DNA of 64,000 nt from Parapristionchus giblindavisi (GCA_943737045.1 CALSFV010000008.1:434001-498000); one strand, 5' to 3'; numbered from the stretch's first letter, positions 47,657-58,664 are shown. The notes: generated by a model from the sequence alone, not told the origin. Numbers and translations are program-made.

Positions 47657-49374
47657 ATAAGAGCCCGTTTGCGTAAGAGTCGGACAATCAGCAACGGGAT
47701 CCCGTACAGCAAAACAATAATTTTTGAGATAATAACATTTTTGAGTACCTCTCGATATGTTAGAATACTAGGCAAACCCTCGTGGTATGCAATTTTTTTT
47801 GAGCTCGGTATGTAGCTCCAAAGATGGCCCTTTTTCAGAGTTTTTCGACTATAGCTGGAGATCCGTTGAAGGAAACAGAAAAGTCTCAAGAGCAACCCTT
47901 GCTCAATTTGTACGAGAATCATAATGATGATTAGGGTAATATAAAAAAGACGTGCTAGTCGAGAGATATAAATATTATTTTAATTCAACCACAAATGTGC
48001 GAGCGGAGACGAATAGGGCGCGTGGATGCGGTCATGATAGACTTGCAAAAAAATTTTTGTGAGAAAAAACCTCCCGCAAAGCAAGTTATGATTTATTTTT
48101 TGTGGAGGTGGATTTAAAAATTCGCGAGGTCTCCACACAACAAATCCCGATGGGTTCGTTAACTCATCTATCAAACATCAAATAAGCGAACTGTGTAGTA
48201 TAGTGGATAAGGTGTCTGCATTCACTTTTGGCTGTCATGGGTTCGATCCCTCTTGCGGCACTTTTCTTTTGCTGATTTTGTAGTTGTTAAGATCAAACGT
48301 TCAAGCTTGTTTGTCGGTGTAGATCACTATCGATTTACTTTATTATCTCTTTGTTCCTTGCTGGCGCTCTCTTCCATGCCGTTAAAAGGCCTTTGTGCTT
48401 CTTATTTAATCACACCTTCAATCGTCGTTACCCTTCTCGCAGAAGTCTACCCTCCATCATTGGATCCCTCTGACGTCATTCAAGAAGATAGGAAGCTCGC
48501 TCAAGTCATCATCTCCAAGCTTCAAGCTGCAACAGATGATCAAATATTCTTCGACGAGGATAACGAGTTGTATGTAGAAGTGGACGACTATGGCAAGGAT
48601 TCGGATGCGACATGGGATGGATAAGAATATGGAGATGACGTCAAAAAAATCGTCTTTGTTTCACTCCTTTTGTTGTTTAAGTTCACACTTGCGGATAAAA
48701 TAAAGTGTGTTCTATTTAAAGATTTCCTAATCACAGCAAAAAAATGTCAATCTTTCTACGGCAACAAAATCAGCAAAAGAAAAGTGCCGCAAGGGGAATC
48801 GAACCCATGACAGCCAAAAGTGAATGTAGACACCTTATCAACTACACTACGCAGGTCTCTGATTTGATGTTTGATAGATGAGTTAACGAACCAATCGGGA
48901 TTTGTTGTGTGGAGACCTCGCGCATTTCTAAATCGACCCCCACACAAAATAAATCATAACTTTATTTGCGGGATTTTTTCTCACGTAAATTTTTTTGCAA
49001 GTCTATCATGACCGCATCCACGCGCCCTATTCGTCTCCGCTCGCACATTTTTGGTTGAATTAAAATAATATTTATATCTCTCGACTAACACGTCTTTTTT
49101 ATATTACCCTAATCATCATTATGATCCTCGTACAAATTGAGCAAGGGTTGCTCTTGTGACTTTTCTGTTTCCTTCAACGGATCTCCAGCTATAGTCGAAA
49201 AACTCTGAAAAAGGGCCATCTTTGGAGCTCCATACCGAGCTCAAAAAAATTTGCATACCACGAGGGTTTGCCAAGTATTCTAACATATCGAGAGGTACTC
49301 AAAAATGTTATTATATCAAAAAAATTTTTTTTTGCTGTACCGGAGCGTGTCCGACTCTTACGAAAACGGGCTCA
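47657..49374. mobile_element. Foldback, 1.72 kb, ATAA duplication, tRNA-like arms, cargo ORF
   Basis: GAGCCCGTTTGCGTAAGAGT at the left and its near-complement at the right, flanked by ATAA on both sides. Arms of about 600 bp each end internally in a tRNA-like unit (48190-48262 plus; 48783-48856 minus) with A-box GTAGTATAGTGGATAAGG and B-box GGGTTCGATCCC. It is inserted in the downstream region of L2; the intact order is visible downstream of L3 (53790-53830). Confidence 0.85.
48253..48624 (+). CDS. Possible cargo gene in a foldback loop, acidic protein
   Basis: The open frame runs to 48624. A strong acceptor (CTTCTCGCAG, ending 48442) suggests the real coding exon is 48443-48624, encoding VYPPSLDPSDVIQEDRKLAQ... 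and an acidic end (EVDDYGKDSDATWDG). AATAAA follows at 48699-48704. The sequence is unique, not part of either inverted arm, and GC-richer than the arms. It could be a captured host exon or the last exon of a small element-encoded protein. Not recognised. Confidence 0.4.
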   Translation: MRHFSFADFVVVKIKRSSLFVGVDHYRFTLLSLCSLLALSSMPLKGLCASYLITPSIVVTLLAEVYPPSLDPSDVIQEDRKLAQVIISKLQAATDDQIFFDEDNELYVEVDDYGKDSDATWDG

Positions 49375-49455
49375 TAACGTTTATTTTCATAAATGCAACA
49401 TAATCCGATAAAGAGCTATACAGAATAGTCGATTGGCACGGTCTTTTCGTATATT

Positions 49456-50330
49456 TTATGTGGATCGTCCGCGATTCTGTTGGGTAGATGAGGAAGAGCT
49501 TCCAGGGCCTCCTGAATTAACTGAGATTTTTTCAAGAAGCAATCGACGTCCTTCATAATAACTTCTCCCACTGTTCTTCTATTTATCCAAAATTTATATA
49601 TTTATTTTTTTTTAAATTATCTTCTATTTTTTTAGCTAATGAACTTACCATTCACCAAGACGTCATCATTAACAACCGATCCAGGTCCATAACTTCAACA
49701 GTTATTGCTGATATATGAGCGATTGCTGTTATCATAGAATACATGATGGTCCTCAATGTTCATCTCCTGATTTCGATTATCAAACACTCGATGGTCATCA
49801 TAATTCTTGAAGCTGTCAATAATCCGATTGTCTGTATATCTATTGTGACTACTAGTCGGATGGTCATTCTTACGATCAGAATTCCAATATTCTCCATAAT
49901 TCTGGAAGCTGTCCGTGGTTCTCTGACCGTTGTTTTTCTTCGATCTATGATTGTCCGAATGATCATATATCTTGAAGCCGTCTACAGTAGGTCTTATGCA
50001 GTCATTAATGATCGTCGTTGTATGACCATCATTGACAAACGTTGCTCTGGTGATTTGAATGAAGCCATCATCAACACTAACATCATTAACGACAGATCCA
50101 TGTCCATAAGTTCGTCGGTTGTTAATAACAGTCGACTGATTGTCGGTATTGAAGATCCGATGGTCACCGTTCACATTGATGGACTCATCACGGTCATTGA
50201 AGACTCGATGATTGTCGTAAATCTTGAAACTATCAATGATCCGATGATCGTTCACAACGTTGTCACTGTTGTTGTTGCGGTTTCGATTGGTGCATTGATC
50301 ACTGTTGGTTGAATGCTCGTTGCCCATCAT
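49456..50330 (-). pseudogene. L2: L-family gene with a premature stop
   Basis: Exon 50330-49649, then an exon from 49512 to the stop at 49456-49458, with the conserved G/GTAAGT donor and TTAATTCAG acceptor. The protein matches L1 throughout (DSFKIYD, HRVFDDRD, YGHGSVVND), but the codon corresponding to Arg in CRSYGPG is TGA (49695-49697), removing the last module's end and the Gly/Ser tail (GGPGSSSSSTQQNRGRST). Either truncated at 211 residues or dead. Its downstream region carries the 1.72-kb foldback. Confidence 0.65.
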
Positions 50331-51466
50331 TTGGAGTCACTCTCACGAAATTTACCTAAAAGAATCGACATTAATAAGTAATGCAGGCAACTGATTCATG
50401 AAACAAAAGAAGAAAAGGGTCACGGTGAATTGAATAATATCTAATGAATTACTAATGAATTAGCGTGAATAAGAATAGAATGGAGCTTAACTGACTACCC
50501 CAAAAAATCCGCCCATTCGGAAACTTGAGGTTGGGGTAAACAACAATTAGTAATTGTTTGCCGGTTATTACAATCTTCCTTTATTACTAACAAAGTTATC
50601 AGAAGATGTTCTCTATTTGATGATCAATTGAAGTAACTTCTAGATACTAATCTAAACCAAAACAAATAGGAATGAGTCAGAAGATAAGTTGGAGAACGTT
50701 TCGACATTCAGAGAGTAGAGAGAAAAGATCTTGAACGATCTTAGTAATAACATGAATCATTCAATATTTCAAACTCACGACTAATTCTCTTAAAGATAGG
50801 CTAACTTGACCAACATAGATAATTGTTAGTTTACTAAAAACTCTCTCAAATGCGCGTTGGATAATAGTCTCTCGCTCGATTTAGTAAGCTAACATTGTGA
50901 TCTAACATATGAGAGAACGTTTCTCTTATTGTCGCAATCGCGCACATGTCTAAAAAGAGAAGGAGAAACCGTAGTTTCGAAAATTATTATTACTCCGAAA
51001 TCAGCGATCAATAATTTTTTCTCCTTTCTTTTCTTTGAAGTCTTTTTTTTCGGAACACAATACAACCGTGCATTTTACGTTTTACGATTTTTTTTCGTAA
51101 AATTTTACGACAACTTAAAAATTTAACGAGATGAATTTTTTTAAAACTGAATAATTGGTGAAGATATTTTCAAGAAATAACGGAAAATAAATTTTTGAGG
51201 TGTACTGTATCATATACATTATTTTCTTCAAATTCTTCTTGCTTATCGTTTGTCGCTTGCATTAGCAGATCGTTCGATATATGTATGACCTCCCCTCTTT
51301 CACATGGCCAGTAATATCTTCATGGATTTTTCTATGTTTGATGGAGTAAATACATAAATATATAATAATATTTATTGTATAGATGATACAATTGAAAAGT
51401 GGAATCAGCTCATAGGTCACAACAACGAAGAATCAGTTATTTGCATATATCTATGAACTATTTTCT
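50331..51466. promoter_or_regulatory. L2 upstream region and S4 downstream region
   Basis: Minus-strand L promoter blocks (TTCCGAATGGGCGG complement near 50507, CCCCAACCTC complement near 50528), a MITE copy at 50825-50893, and a long AT-rich tract homologous to 61345-61860. No gene. Confidence 0.5.
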
Positions 51467-51599
51467 ATTGAACGAGTTCTCATTATGGGTAGATCCGTTT
51501 CCATAATTGCGACACTGGTTATTAATAATCTTTCGATCGCTGAAGTCATACACTCGATGATCATCATTGATATTCATACTCTCATTGCATTGGATATTG
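51467..51599 (-). pseudogene. S4: 3' fragment of an S gene
   Basis: Encodes only the last 40 or so residues (NINDDHRVYDFSDRKIIN..., CRNYGNGSTHNENSFNRK). Homology to S1-S3 ends abruptly near 51599 and unrelated sequence with a small foldback follows. A truncated copy. Confidence 0.7.
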
Positions 51600-51622
51600 A
51601 TGACGGGTGCTAAAGATACATA

Positions 51623-51830
51623 TTATGTGGTGTTAAAATCTTGGAAAAGTAGATGGAAAAGTGAAAGTAGTGTTAATTTTGTGACTGTAAAAGTAGTTTA
51701 GCTTCGTAATTTCAGTGTAAAAGTTTGTAAATTATGAAATATGCTACTTTACCAACTACTTTTACAATCACAAGATTAACACTACTTTTCACTTTTACAT
51801 CTACTTTTCCGAGATTTTAACACCACATAA
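51623..51830. mobile_element. Foldback, 208 bp
   Basis: TTATGTGGTGTTAAAATCTT and its complement at the ends, with arms rich in AAAAGTAG. It lies exactly between the S4 and T2 fragments and may mark the rearrangement junction. Confidence 0.75.
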
Positions 51831-51881
51831 GATAAACAACGTTGCCCCAAATTCCGATTCGAGAAACAAAATATAACTTAC

Positions 51882-51957
51882 AATTAACATTATTCGAGTT
51901 CTCAACGTGAGTAGCGTAGTTGCCGTCGTTTCGGCCAAAGCTGTTCGAGGTCGACAT
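51882..51957 (-). pseudogene. T2: exon 1 of a T-family gene only
   Basis: 76-nt exon, same size as in T1 and T3, encoding STSNSFGRNDGNYATHVENS after Met, ending at a GTAAGT donor. The other four exons are missing. Its divergent promoter region toward the S-L fusion is intact. Confidence 0.65.
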
Positions 51958-52634
51958 TTGAACTGAAACAGAAAATATAAGAAACGAAAAAAAACATTCT
52001 ATTGTAAACATAACGGTACGAATTTCTTTCTCCCTATTCCTTTATTGTGACCGGTAACCCGAAAAATTCCCAACTCATATTGTCGTCGAGCTAATCTTTC
52101 CCCCCAGCCTCTCATCTTCCTATATTCTCTCATCTCTATTTGTGCTGGTTTTGATGCGGCATGGTACGGTTCTCTAAGTTTCTACTCATAAATCACATAG
52201 AGAATTTCCTGAGAGAAATCGTTTATTTTCACTTCAAAGCGCTGATTGCTACTAGAGACAAGTTCAGGGTCTTGGACCACTCATTTCACAATAGGCTATT
52301 TCACAAAACTTTACACAAAAAAAAACAACTCATCTTGAAAAACTCGCGCATCCTACTTACTGATAAAAATAAACTTTTGGAATACTAAACGGCGGAGTGT
52401 ATTATATAGCGAACAGTTCGTTAAGTCTAATGGGCGGTATTATGGGAGGAGTTTGTTCGGTTTACTCACTTTATCATATAAAATAAGCGTTAAATATCTA
52501 AATGAAGCAAACCAATATCTAAGCTACCACTTCTTCGAGAGACTAGTTCCTTCTGGTATGTTGCTAATTATTCCATTATCTTTTTTTCTGTCGGCTGGTT
52601 TATGAATTTGTTTACTCTTCCAGATCCTCTAAAG
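51958..52634. promoter_or_regulatory. Divergent T2-fusion gene intergenic region
   Basis: 677 bp with the same blocks as T1-S1, including TTATATAGCGAAC at 52395-52407, TGGGCGGTATTATGGGAGGA near 52430, the first exon and the acceptor CTCTTCCAG before the start. Confidence 0.6.
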
Positions 52635-53723
52635 ATGAGCTGGAGTGTGAAGACCAACGTCAACAACGGCATGGACTTCAATCATGACAACAACAGTCAC
52701 AACAAAACGGACGACCGATCGGTCCTTGACAGCTTCAAGAGTTGGGACAGTCATCAAATCTGTGATAGTCGCAATCAGAGTACGAATATCAATGATGATC
52801 ATCGAGTGTATGACTTCAGTGATCGAAAGATTATTAATGACCAGTGTCGCAACTACGGAAACGGATCAACCCACAATGACAGTGATCAAGACCTCAATCG
52901 GAACAGAAACAACAACAGCCACAATAGAGTAAACGACGATCGGATCATTGATAGTTTCAAGACTTACGACAATCATCGAGTCTTCGATAACAGAGATGAG
53001 TCATTCAACGTAAACGATAACCATCGAATCTTCAAGACCGACAATCAGTCGACTGTTATTAACAACCGACGAACTTATGGACCTGGATCTGTTGTTAATG
53101 GTGTCAGTGTTGATGATGGCTCCATTCAAACCACCAGAGCAACGTTTGTCAATGATGGTAATACAACGACGATCATTAATGAAGACAGAAGACCTACTGT
53201 AGACAGCATCAAGATATATGATCATTCGGACAATCATAGATCGAAGAAAAACGACGGTCATGGAACCACGGACAGCTTCAAGAATTACGGAGACCACTGG
53301 ACTACTGATCGCAAGAATGAACATCCTACGGGTAGCCACAATAGAAATACTGACAATCGGATTATTGATAGCTTCAAGATTTATGATGACCATCGAGTGT
53401 TTGATAACAGACGTCAGGAGATGAACATTGAGGACCATCATGGATTCTATGATAACAGCAATCGCGCATTCATCAGCCACAATTGCCGAAGTTATGGACC
53501 TGGATCGGTTGTTAATGATGACGTATTGGTGAATGGTAAGTCCATTAACTAAATAGTCAAATAGAAGATCAATAAAAATAGATAAATAATAGATGAATAG
53601 AAGAATAGTAGGGGAAGGTATTATGAAGGACGTCGAATGTTTCTTGCAAAGATCTCAGTTAATTCAGGAGGCCCTGGAAGCTCTACCTCGTCTACACAAC
53701 AGAATCGCGGTCGATCCACCTGA
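52635..53723 (+). CDS. L3: S-L fusion gene, 318-residue modular Asn/Asp-rich protein
   Basis: Exons 52635-53535 and 53668-53723. The first 80 or so residues are an S protein (MSWSVKTNVNN ... CRNYGNGSTHN). At the point where S proteins read ENS they join into SDQDLNRNRNNNSHNRVNDD, the start region of an L protein, and continue through all L modules to GGPGSSTSSTQQNRGRST. It uses the S promoter and S 5'UTR intron. No stop or frameshift was found, so it is probably functional. Nucleotide identity to both parents is high, pointing to recent recombination between neighbouring S and L genes with loss of about 1 kb between them. Confidence 0.75.
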
Positions 53724-53973
53724 AAAAGACAGTGCCAATCGACTATTCTGTTTAGCTGTTTATCGAATTAAGTTGTATTTATCAAAACAAAACATTATAA
53801 ATGTGTGCATTACTGAACAATTTCTTGATTTCACATGTTCCGAGAAAGAAAAGTAGAAGTAAGGAGAACTTTGAAATATGCTGAAGATTATTATTCATAT
53901 AATAGGTAAAACAATAAACATTTGCGTTTAGTAAGCGATCGGATTCTATCCAATTCGAAACTGTTCACAAATT

Positions 53974-54443
53974 ATCGTACATGTAAAAATAGTTGTATCA
54001 TGAACGGTGTGAATGGATCTGAACGGATCAGGCCGATCAAACGGGATTGTGAGCGAGCCGGACATTTTCGTTATTTATCTTTCTTTTCATTGTTTTTCTT
54101 TTCGTCGAATCTACTATATTGAAATACATTAGGCCAAAATATTGCCATTTAACAAAAATCATCATTTTCGAGAGGAATAAATTGCTCCAATGAGCCAAAA
54201 TTGACCCATTTATTCAGCGTATAATCGGAACAATTTATTCATTTGTAAAGCAATGATTTTTGCTAAATGGCAATATTTTGGCGTGATTTCCTGCAATACA
54301 GTAGATTTGAAGGAATGAAAAACAATGAAAAGAAAGAAAAATAACGAAAATGGCCTTCTCGCTCACAATCCCGTTTGATCGGCCTGATCCGTTCAGATCC
54401 ATTCACACCGTTCATGATACAACTATTTTTAAATGTACGATAC
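53974..54443. mobile_element. Foldback, 470 bp, downstream of L3
   Basis: TCGTACATGTAAAAATAGTT and its near-complement at the ends; GATCGGCCTGATCCGTTCAG and complement inside. The same flanking sequence lacks this insert downstream of L4 (59680-59715). Confidence 0.8.
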
Positions 54444-54675
54444 ATCGATGAATCACACGAAACATTTACAAGAGAATTTGTGAAATATTCCCCGTTTAGT
54501 AATATTACTAACAATTAGATAGTTCAAGACCTTTCTCTATACTCTGAACTAGCAATAAGTGAGCTTTATTAGTGAGTAATGCAGAAAGAACTGAAGAAAA
54601 GGGTCACGGTGAATTGCATAATATCTGTTGAATTACTAATGAATTAGCGAGAATGAGAAAAGAATGAAACGGTAC

Positions 54676-54717
54676 GTTTCACTTTAAGTAGACTAACAAG
54701 TCTACTTAAAGTGAAAC
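54676..54717. repeat. Perfect 19-bp hairpin
   Basis: GTTTCACTTTAAGTAGACT, loop AACA, exact complement. It abuts the 5' end of the non-LTR retroelement fragment. Confidence 0.85.
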
Positions 54718-55437
54718 GACATCTGTTTGACAGATGTGAATGTTGATGAATTGGAGCGTAAAGTGCGAGAGGTCCAGTCAAGAATGGCCGAAGCTGGTTT
54801 GACTCTGAATACAAAGAAAACAGAGTTCATTGGGTATGAGTGCGGTCCTAGGATAATGACTGATGTGGATGGAGAAGTGATGGAGTATTAAGAGATAGAA
54901 GAGTAGCGATTCGAGTTAAGGGCAAAGTGTATAAGACTGTGATTAGACCAGCACTGATGTATGGAAGTGAGACATGGCCGATGACGGATAGACAAGAAGC
55001 AAAGTTGATGTGAACTGACAATGAGATGAGGATGATGAGATGGGCATGTGGAGTTACCCTGTCTGATAGAATAAGAAATGAAGTGCTTAGAGGAATGATG
55101 AAAGTAAGACCGATTAATGAAAAGATCCGAGAGAAAAGACTGAGATGGTACGGACATGTGAAGAGGAGAGATAGAGACCATGTATGCAGAAGGATGATAC
55201 AATACGCGCCACAAGGAAGAAGACCAAGAGGAAGACCGAAGCTCAGATGGATGGAATTGATCAAGAAGGACTTCACGGAACTCAAGCTGACGGAACGACA
55301 CACGCTGAATCGACTACTATGGCACACGAAGACTAGTTTTCCTGACCCCGTTTAACGTGATAAGAAGAAGCCCATACCATCCCCTTGCTTCCTTATACAG
55401 GAAAATAAATGATTTGATTTGATTTGATTTGATTTGA
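54718..55437 (+). mobile_element. 5'-truncated non-LTR retrotransposon (RTE-like) with GATTT tail
   Basis: Frames read the 3' end of a LINE reverse transcriptase ORF: RMAEAGLTLNTKKTEFIGYE near 54785, a stop and deletion near 54890, VYKTVIRPALMYGSETWP near 54930, then RLRWYGHVKRRDRD and RPRGRPKLRWMELIKKD within 55026-55355. The WYGHV...RGRPK.RW pattern is typical of the C-terminus of RTE/Jockey-type ORFs. It ends in a (GATTT)n tail at 55407-55437, which favours RTE. Inserted downstream of T3. Confidence 0.8.
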
Positions 55438-56918
55438 CAGCTATTACTTTCGTTCTATTGTGAACGAGGAAAAATAAAATACATCTTTTATCTTTATGTA
55501 TTAATGATGGAATAACTGTAAATATGAGCCTATCATTCGTCAAAGCTACCATCGTTCCAGTCTGAACCGTTCCCATCCATCACAATTATTCACGGTTCGC
55601 AAAGTTCCATCTTGACGGGCACTTAGCCATTGTCCATGCACACTCAGAAGAGACCACGATCCATCGCTGTTTAGGAAAGGTCTCCACATCTGATCTTCGC
55701 AATCTTTCGGGTGTTTATACGAGAGATCGACGTATCCATTGGGATGAGCTTGTAGGAATCTCCCAGGAATATTCGGGCCACCTCGCGCTTTGAGAACTAC
55801 CTGCAATTCACACTTGCTCGGCTAAGAAAATAACCTACGAACAATTATTTTATCATTCTATTTTGAAATTAAAGCGTACAAAAATCCAACAAAGCGAAAT
55901 GAATTTTATATACCGCGAAGTAACACAAATGATAAAAACCTTCGCATTCCAATCCTCGATGTGCCAATTCTCCAGATTTCCTGGCGCTCCGTTCGCTAAT
56001 CCGACTTCTTTGCTTCTCCAATCTTCGGCCGCGCTTATGTAGTTGCCGTGCGCCGATCGGACACTTTTGCGACCTCAATATGTATGTATTCTTCACTGTT
56101 AAATGATTCGCTTATGGTTCACTAAGTGATATAGATAATATTCTAGCTCGAAAAAAGGTAGGCTACTAGTTCAAAACTGTTACTGACTGTCAAAAACTAA
56201 GTCATTTTTAAAGCGTACCTCCGGCGTCACGTGAGAGTTGTTTCGTGCTCTCGCGCATTTGCTGACGACCGGCATCCAATACAATCTGTCCAGCACGGTT
56301 GGAATCGCCATCGCGGACGGCTTCTATGGCAGCTTGCCTACAATATAATAATAGTATAAATACAATAATAGTAATAATAAATTATAATAATATACACCAC
56401 TTTAGCATACACAACATGGAAAATGTCGGTACAATAAAGTAATATGATTTTTAGCCCATTTGTTTTTTTAAAGAAATGGTTAGCATACCTTCTACCGGAG
56501 TCCAAACCGAGTGCATCAAAAGCCTTCGCCAACCCGTCCGGTCCCGCTGATCGAATTATCTCCGAAAGACGACCAGTCGAAACTGAGTTTTTTGTACCGT
56601 CGCTAATAATGTTATATTATGCTAAACAAACACAGTTTGTTGAAGTATAATATTTATTATAGTTACATTGCAATATCAATCAATTGGCTTTGTCGGCGTC
56701 GTCGGCAGCATTCACACGATTCACGTGGCTAGCCACGTGGAGGAAAAAAGAGCCCGTGCAAAATAAAATAAACTTTGCAGAATTGAACTAATGCAATTAT
56801 GTTAATTCAATTACACGGATGATTTTTTTCCAAAATGGAACGGGACGCTCAACCATTTTCATTCTTCTTTCGTGTGTCTCGGCTGCGGTTAGTTTTTTTA
56901 TTTCTCTCTCTCGTCCTT

Positions 56919-57210
56919 GGTTTTCCACACTAAGGCGAGCTTAGGTCTAAGGTTTTCCACACCTTTGACCTTAAGATTAAGGTTATCCACACCTTAACCA
57001 TAACTTCAGTTATCCAACACTGAAGTTATTATCTCGAGGTTTTCAACACCTCCGAGAACGCTCATTAGTTTCCCACACTATGGCTAGCGTACGTAGGTCA
57101 AAGGTTTTCCACACCTAGACCACACCACTAAAGTTTTCCACACTTTAACCATAGTCTCTCTTCGGTTATACAACACCTATGAGGATCTATTTGGGGTATA
57201 AGGTAGTCCA
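56919..57210. repeat. Interspersed GGTTTTCCACACCT motif array
   Basis: At least ten variants of the motif (TTTTCCACACT, TTATCCACACCT, TTATCCAACACT, TTTTCAACACCT, TTTCCCACACT) occur every 20-45 bases, each followed by a short segment that is often the complement of the segment before it. It lies inside the T3 insertion. Confidence 0.7.
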
Positions 57211-57219
57211 CACCTCACA

Positions 57220-57369
57220 GGCACTACTCTAGAACACCGGGCCAGAACACCGGGCCAGTCCAAAAGGATGATAAAAATAAAATAAACACGAAGAATAGCC
57301 ATTTATTCTAGACTATTCTACACTTTTATGTAATACTATTGGACTGGTCCGGCGTTCTAGAGTAGTGCC
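57220..57369. mobile_element. 150-bp MITE nested in the T3 insertion
   Basis: GGCACTACTCTAGAACACCG at the left, its near-complement at the right, and TGGACTGG/CCAGTCCA continuing the arms. It lies inside the 56611-57555 element. Confidence 0.75.
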
Positions 57370-57734
57370 ACCTCACACCCCATAACCAATATCTATGGCT
57401 AAATCGCATTAAGATATCTATCATTCATGTAGAATAATTATCTTTATTCAGATGGATGAAGAATTTATAGATGACGGTCAAGAATGAATGAATCGTGTGA
57501 ATGCTGCCGACGACGCCGACAAAGCCAATTGATTGATATGGCAATGAAATGTAATCACCATTTGGATATTGTTGATGGGGGCTGAAATACGGGTCATCTA
57601 AGATAGAAATGAATAACGTAATCCCGAATTCCGATTCGAGAAACAAAAGACAACGTACAATTAACATTGTTAGAGTTTTCGACGAGCCTAGCGTAGTTGC
57701 CGTAGTTTCGACAAAAGTTGTTAGAGGTCGGCAT

Positions 57735-58381
57735 TTTACCTGGAAAAGAAAATATAAGCAACGAAGAAAAACAAAAAAAACGAGCAAAGATAATGGTAGG
57801 CACGCGAATTTCTTAATCCCTATTCCTTTTTGTGACCGGTAACCCGTAAAATTCCCTTCTCATATTTCAATACGCGTCGAGCTGAATTTTCCCCATACTC
57901 TCTCATCTCTATTTGTGCAGTTTATGATTGGCAGCATGGAGTGGTTCTCTAAGTTTCTACCCATAAACAATCAAATAGAGAATTTCCTGAGAGAAATCGT
58001 CTACTTTCACTTCAAAGCGCTGATTGTTACCAAAGTAGAGAGAAGTTAACGGTTTTGTACCAGTTATTTCACAATCGGCTATTTCACAAAACTCTACACT
58101 AATGCATCCTACTAACTGATAAAACTAAATTTTTGTGATACTAACCTAGGGCGAGTATTATATAGCGAACTATTAGTCAATAGTGGGCGGTATTTTGGGA
58201 GGAGTTTGTTCGGTTTAGTAACTTTAACATATAAAATAAGAGTGGATTCCCTAAATGAAGCAAACCAATAGCTAACTTACCAATAGTTCAACGGACTATT
58301 TCCTACTGGTATGTTTCTACTTATATCACTTTTTTCCTGTCGTCTGGTTTATGATTTTTTACTCTTCCAGATCCTCTAAAG
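57735..58381. promoter_or_regulatory. Divergent T3-S2 intergenic region
   Basis: 647 bp with the shared blocks: GTGACCGGTAACCCG near 57832, GGTTCTCTAAGTTTCTAC near 57942, TTATATAGCGAAC at 58158-58170, TGGGCGGTATTTTGGGAGGA near 58184, acceptor CTCTTCCAG just before the S2 start. Confidence 0.6.
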
Positions 58382-58648
58382 ATGAGCTGGAGTGTGAAGA
58401 CCAACGTCAACAACGACATGGACTTCGATCACGATAACAACAGTCACAACAGAAAGGACGACCGATCGGTCCATGACAGCTTCAAGAGTTGGGACAGCCA
58501 TAATGTCTATGATAGTCGCAATCAGAGTAGGAATATCAATGATGATCATCGAGTGTATGACTTCAGTGATCGAAAGATTATAAATGACCAGTGTCGCAAC
58601 TATGGACACGGATCAACCCATAATGAGAACTCGTTCAATGGAAAATAG
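58382..58648 (+). CDS. S2: 88-residue Asn/Asp/His-rich protein
   Basis: Same length and layout as S1, starting MSWSVKTNVNN and ending CRNYGHGSTHNENSFNGK. No frame damage. The 3'UTR carries a 366-bp insertion. Divergent from T3 and convergent with L4. Confidence 0.75.
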   Translation: MSWSVKTNVNNDMDFDHDNNSHNRKDDRSVHDSFKSWDSHNVYDSRNQSRNINDDHRVYDFSDRKIINDQCRNYGHGSTHNENSFNGK

Positions 58649-58664
58649 ATCATCAATGTGAGAT

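Larger units (their letters stand above)
56611..57555. mobile_element. Insertion in T3 exon 2, TIR element with nested element
   Basis: TTACATTG...ATATCAATCAATTGGC near 56663 is inverted at 57520-57554; the inverted ends extend through TTTGTCGGCGTCGTCGG. TAAT precedes both junctions (56607-56610 and 57552-57555), consistent with a 4-bp target duplication. The first 52 bases lie outside the inverted repeat and may be a separate event. No transposase. Confidence 0.75.
55546..57734 (-). pseudogene. T3: T-family gene with a transposon in exon 2
   Basis: Exons 57734-57659, 57581-57556 plus 56610-56489 (one exon split by an insertion), 56337-56219, 56073-55940 and 55800-55546. Without the insert the exon sizes equal T1 exactly (76, 148, 119, 134, 255 nt) and all frames are open. 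The trefoil end (HGQWLSARQDGTLRTVNNCD) is almost identical to T1. The 945-bp insert at 56611-57555 breaks the coding exon, so the gene is dead unless the insert is spliced out. Divergent from S2. Confidence 0.75.

Noticed and set aside
55869..56096. 75-codon minus frame over T3 exon 4
   Set aside because: Different frame from the spliced T exon; the spliced frame matches T1 and is preferred.
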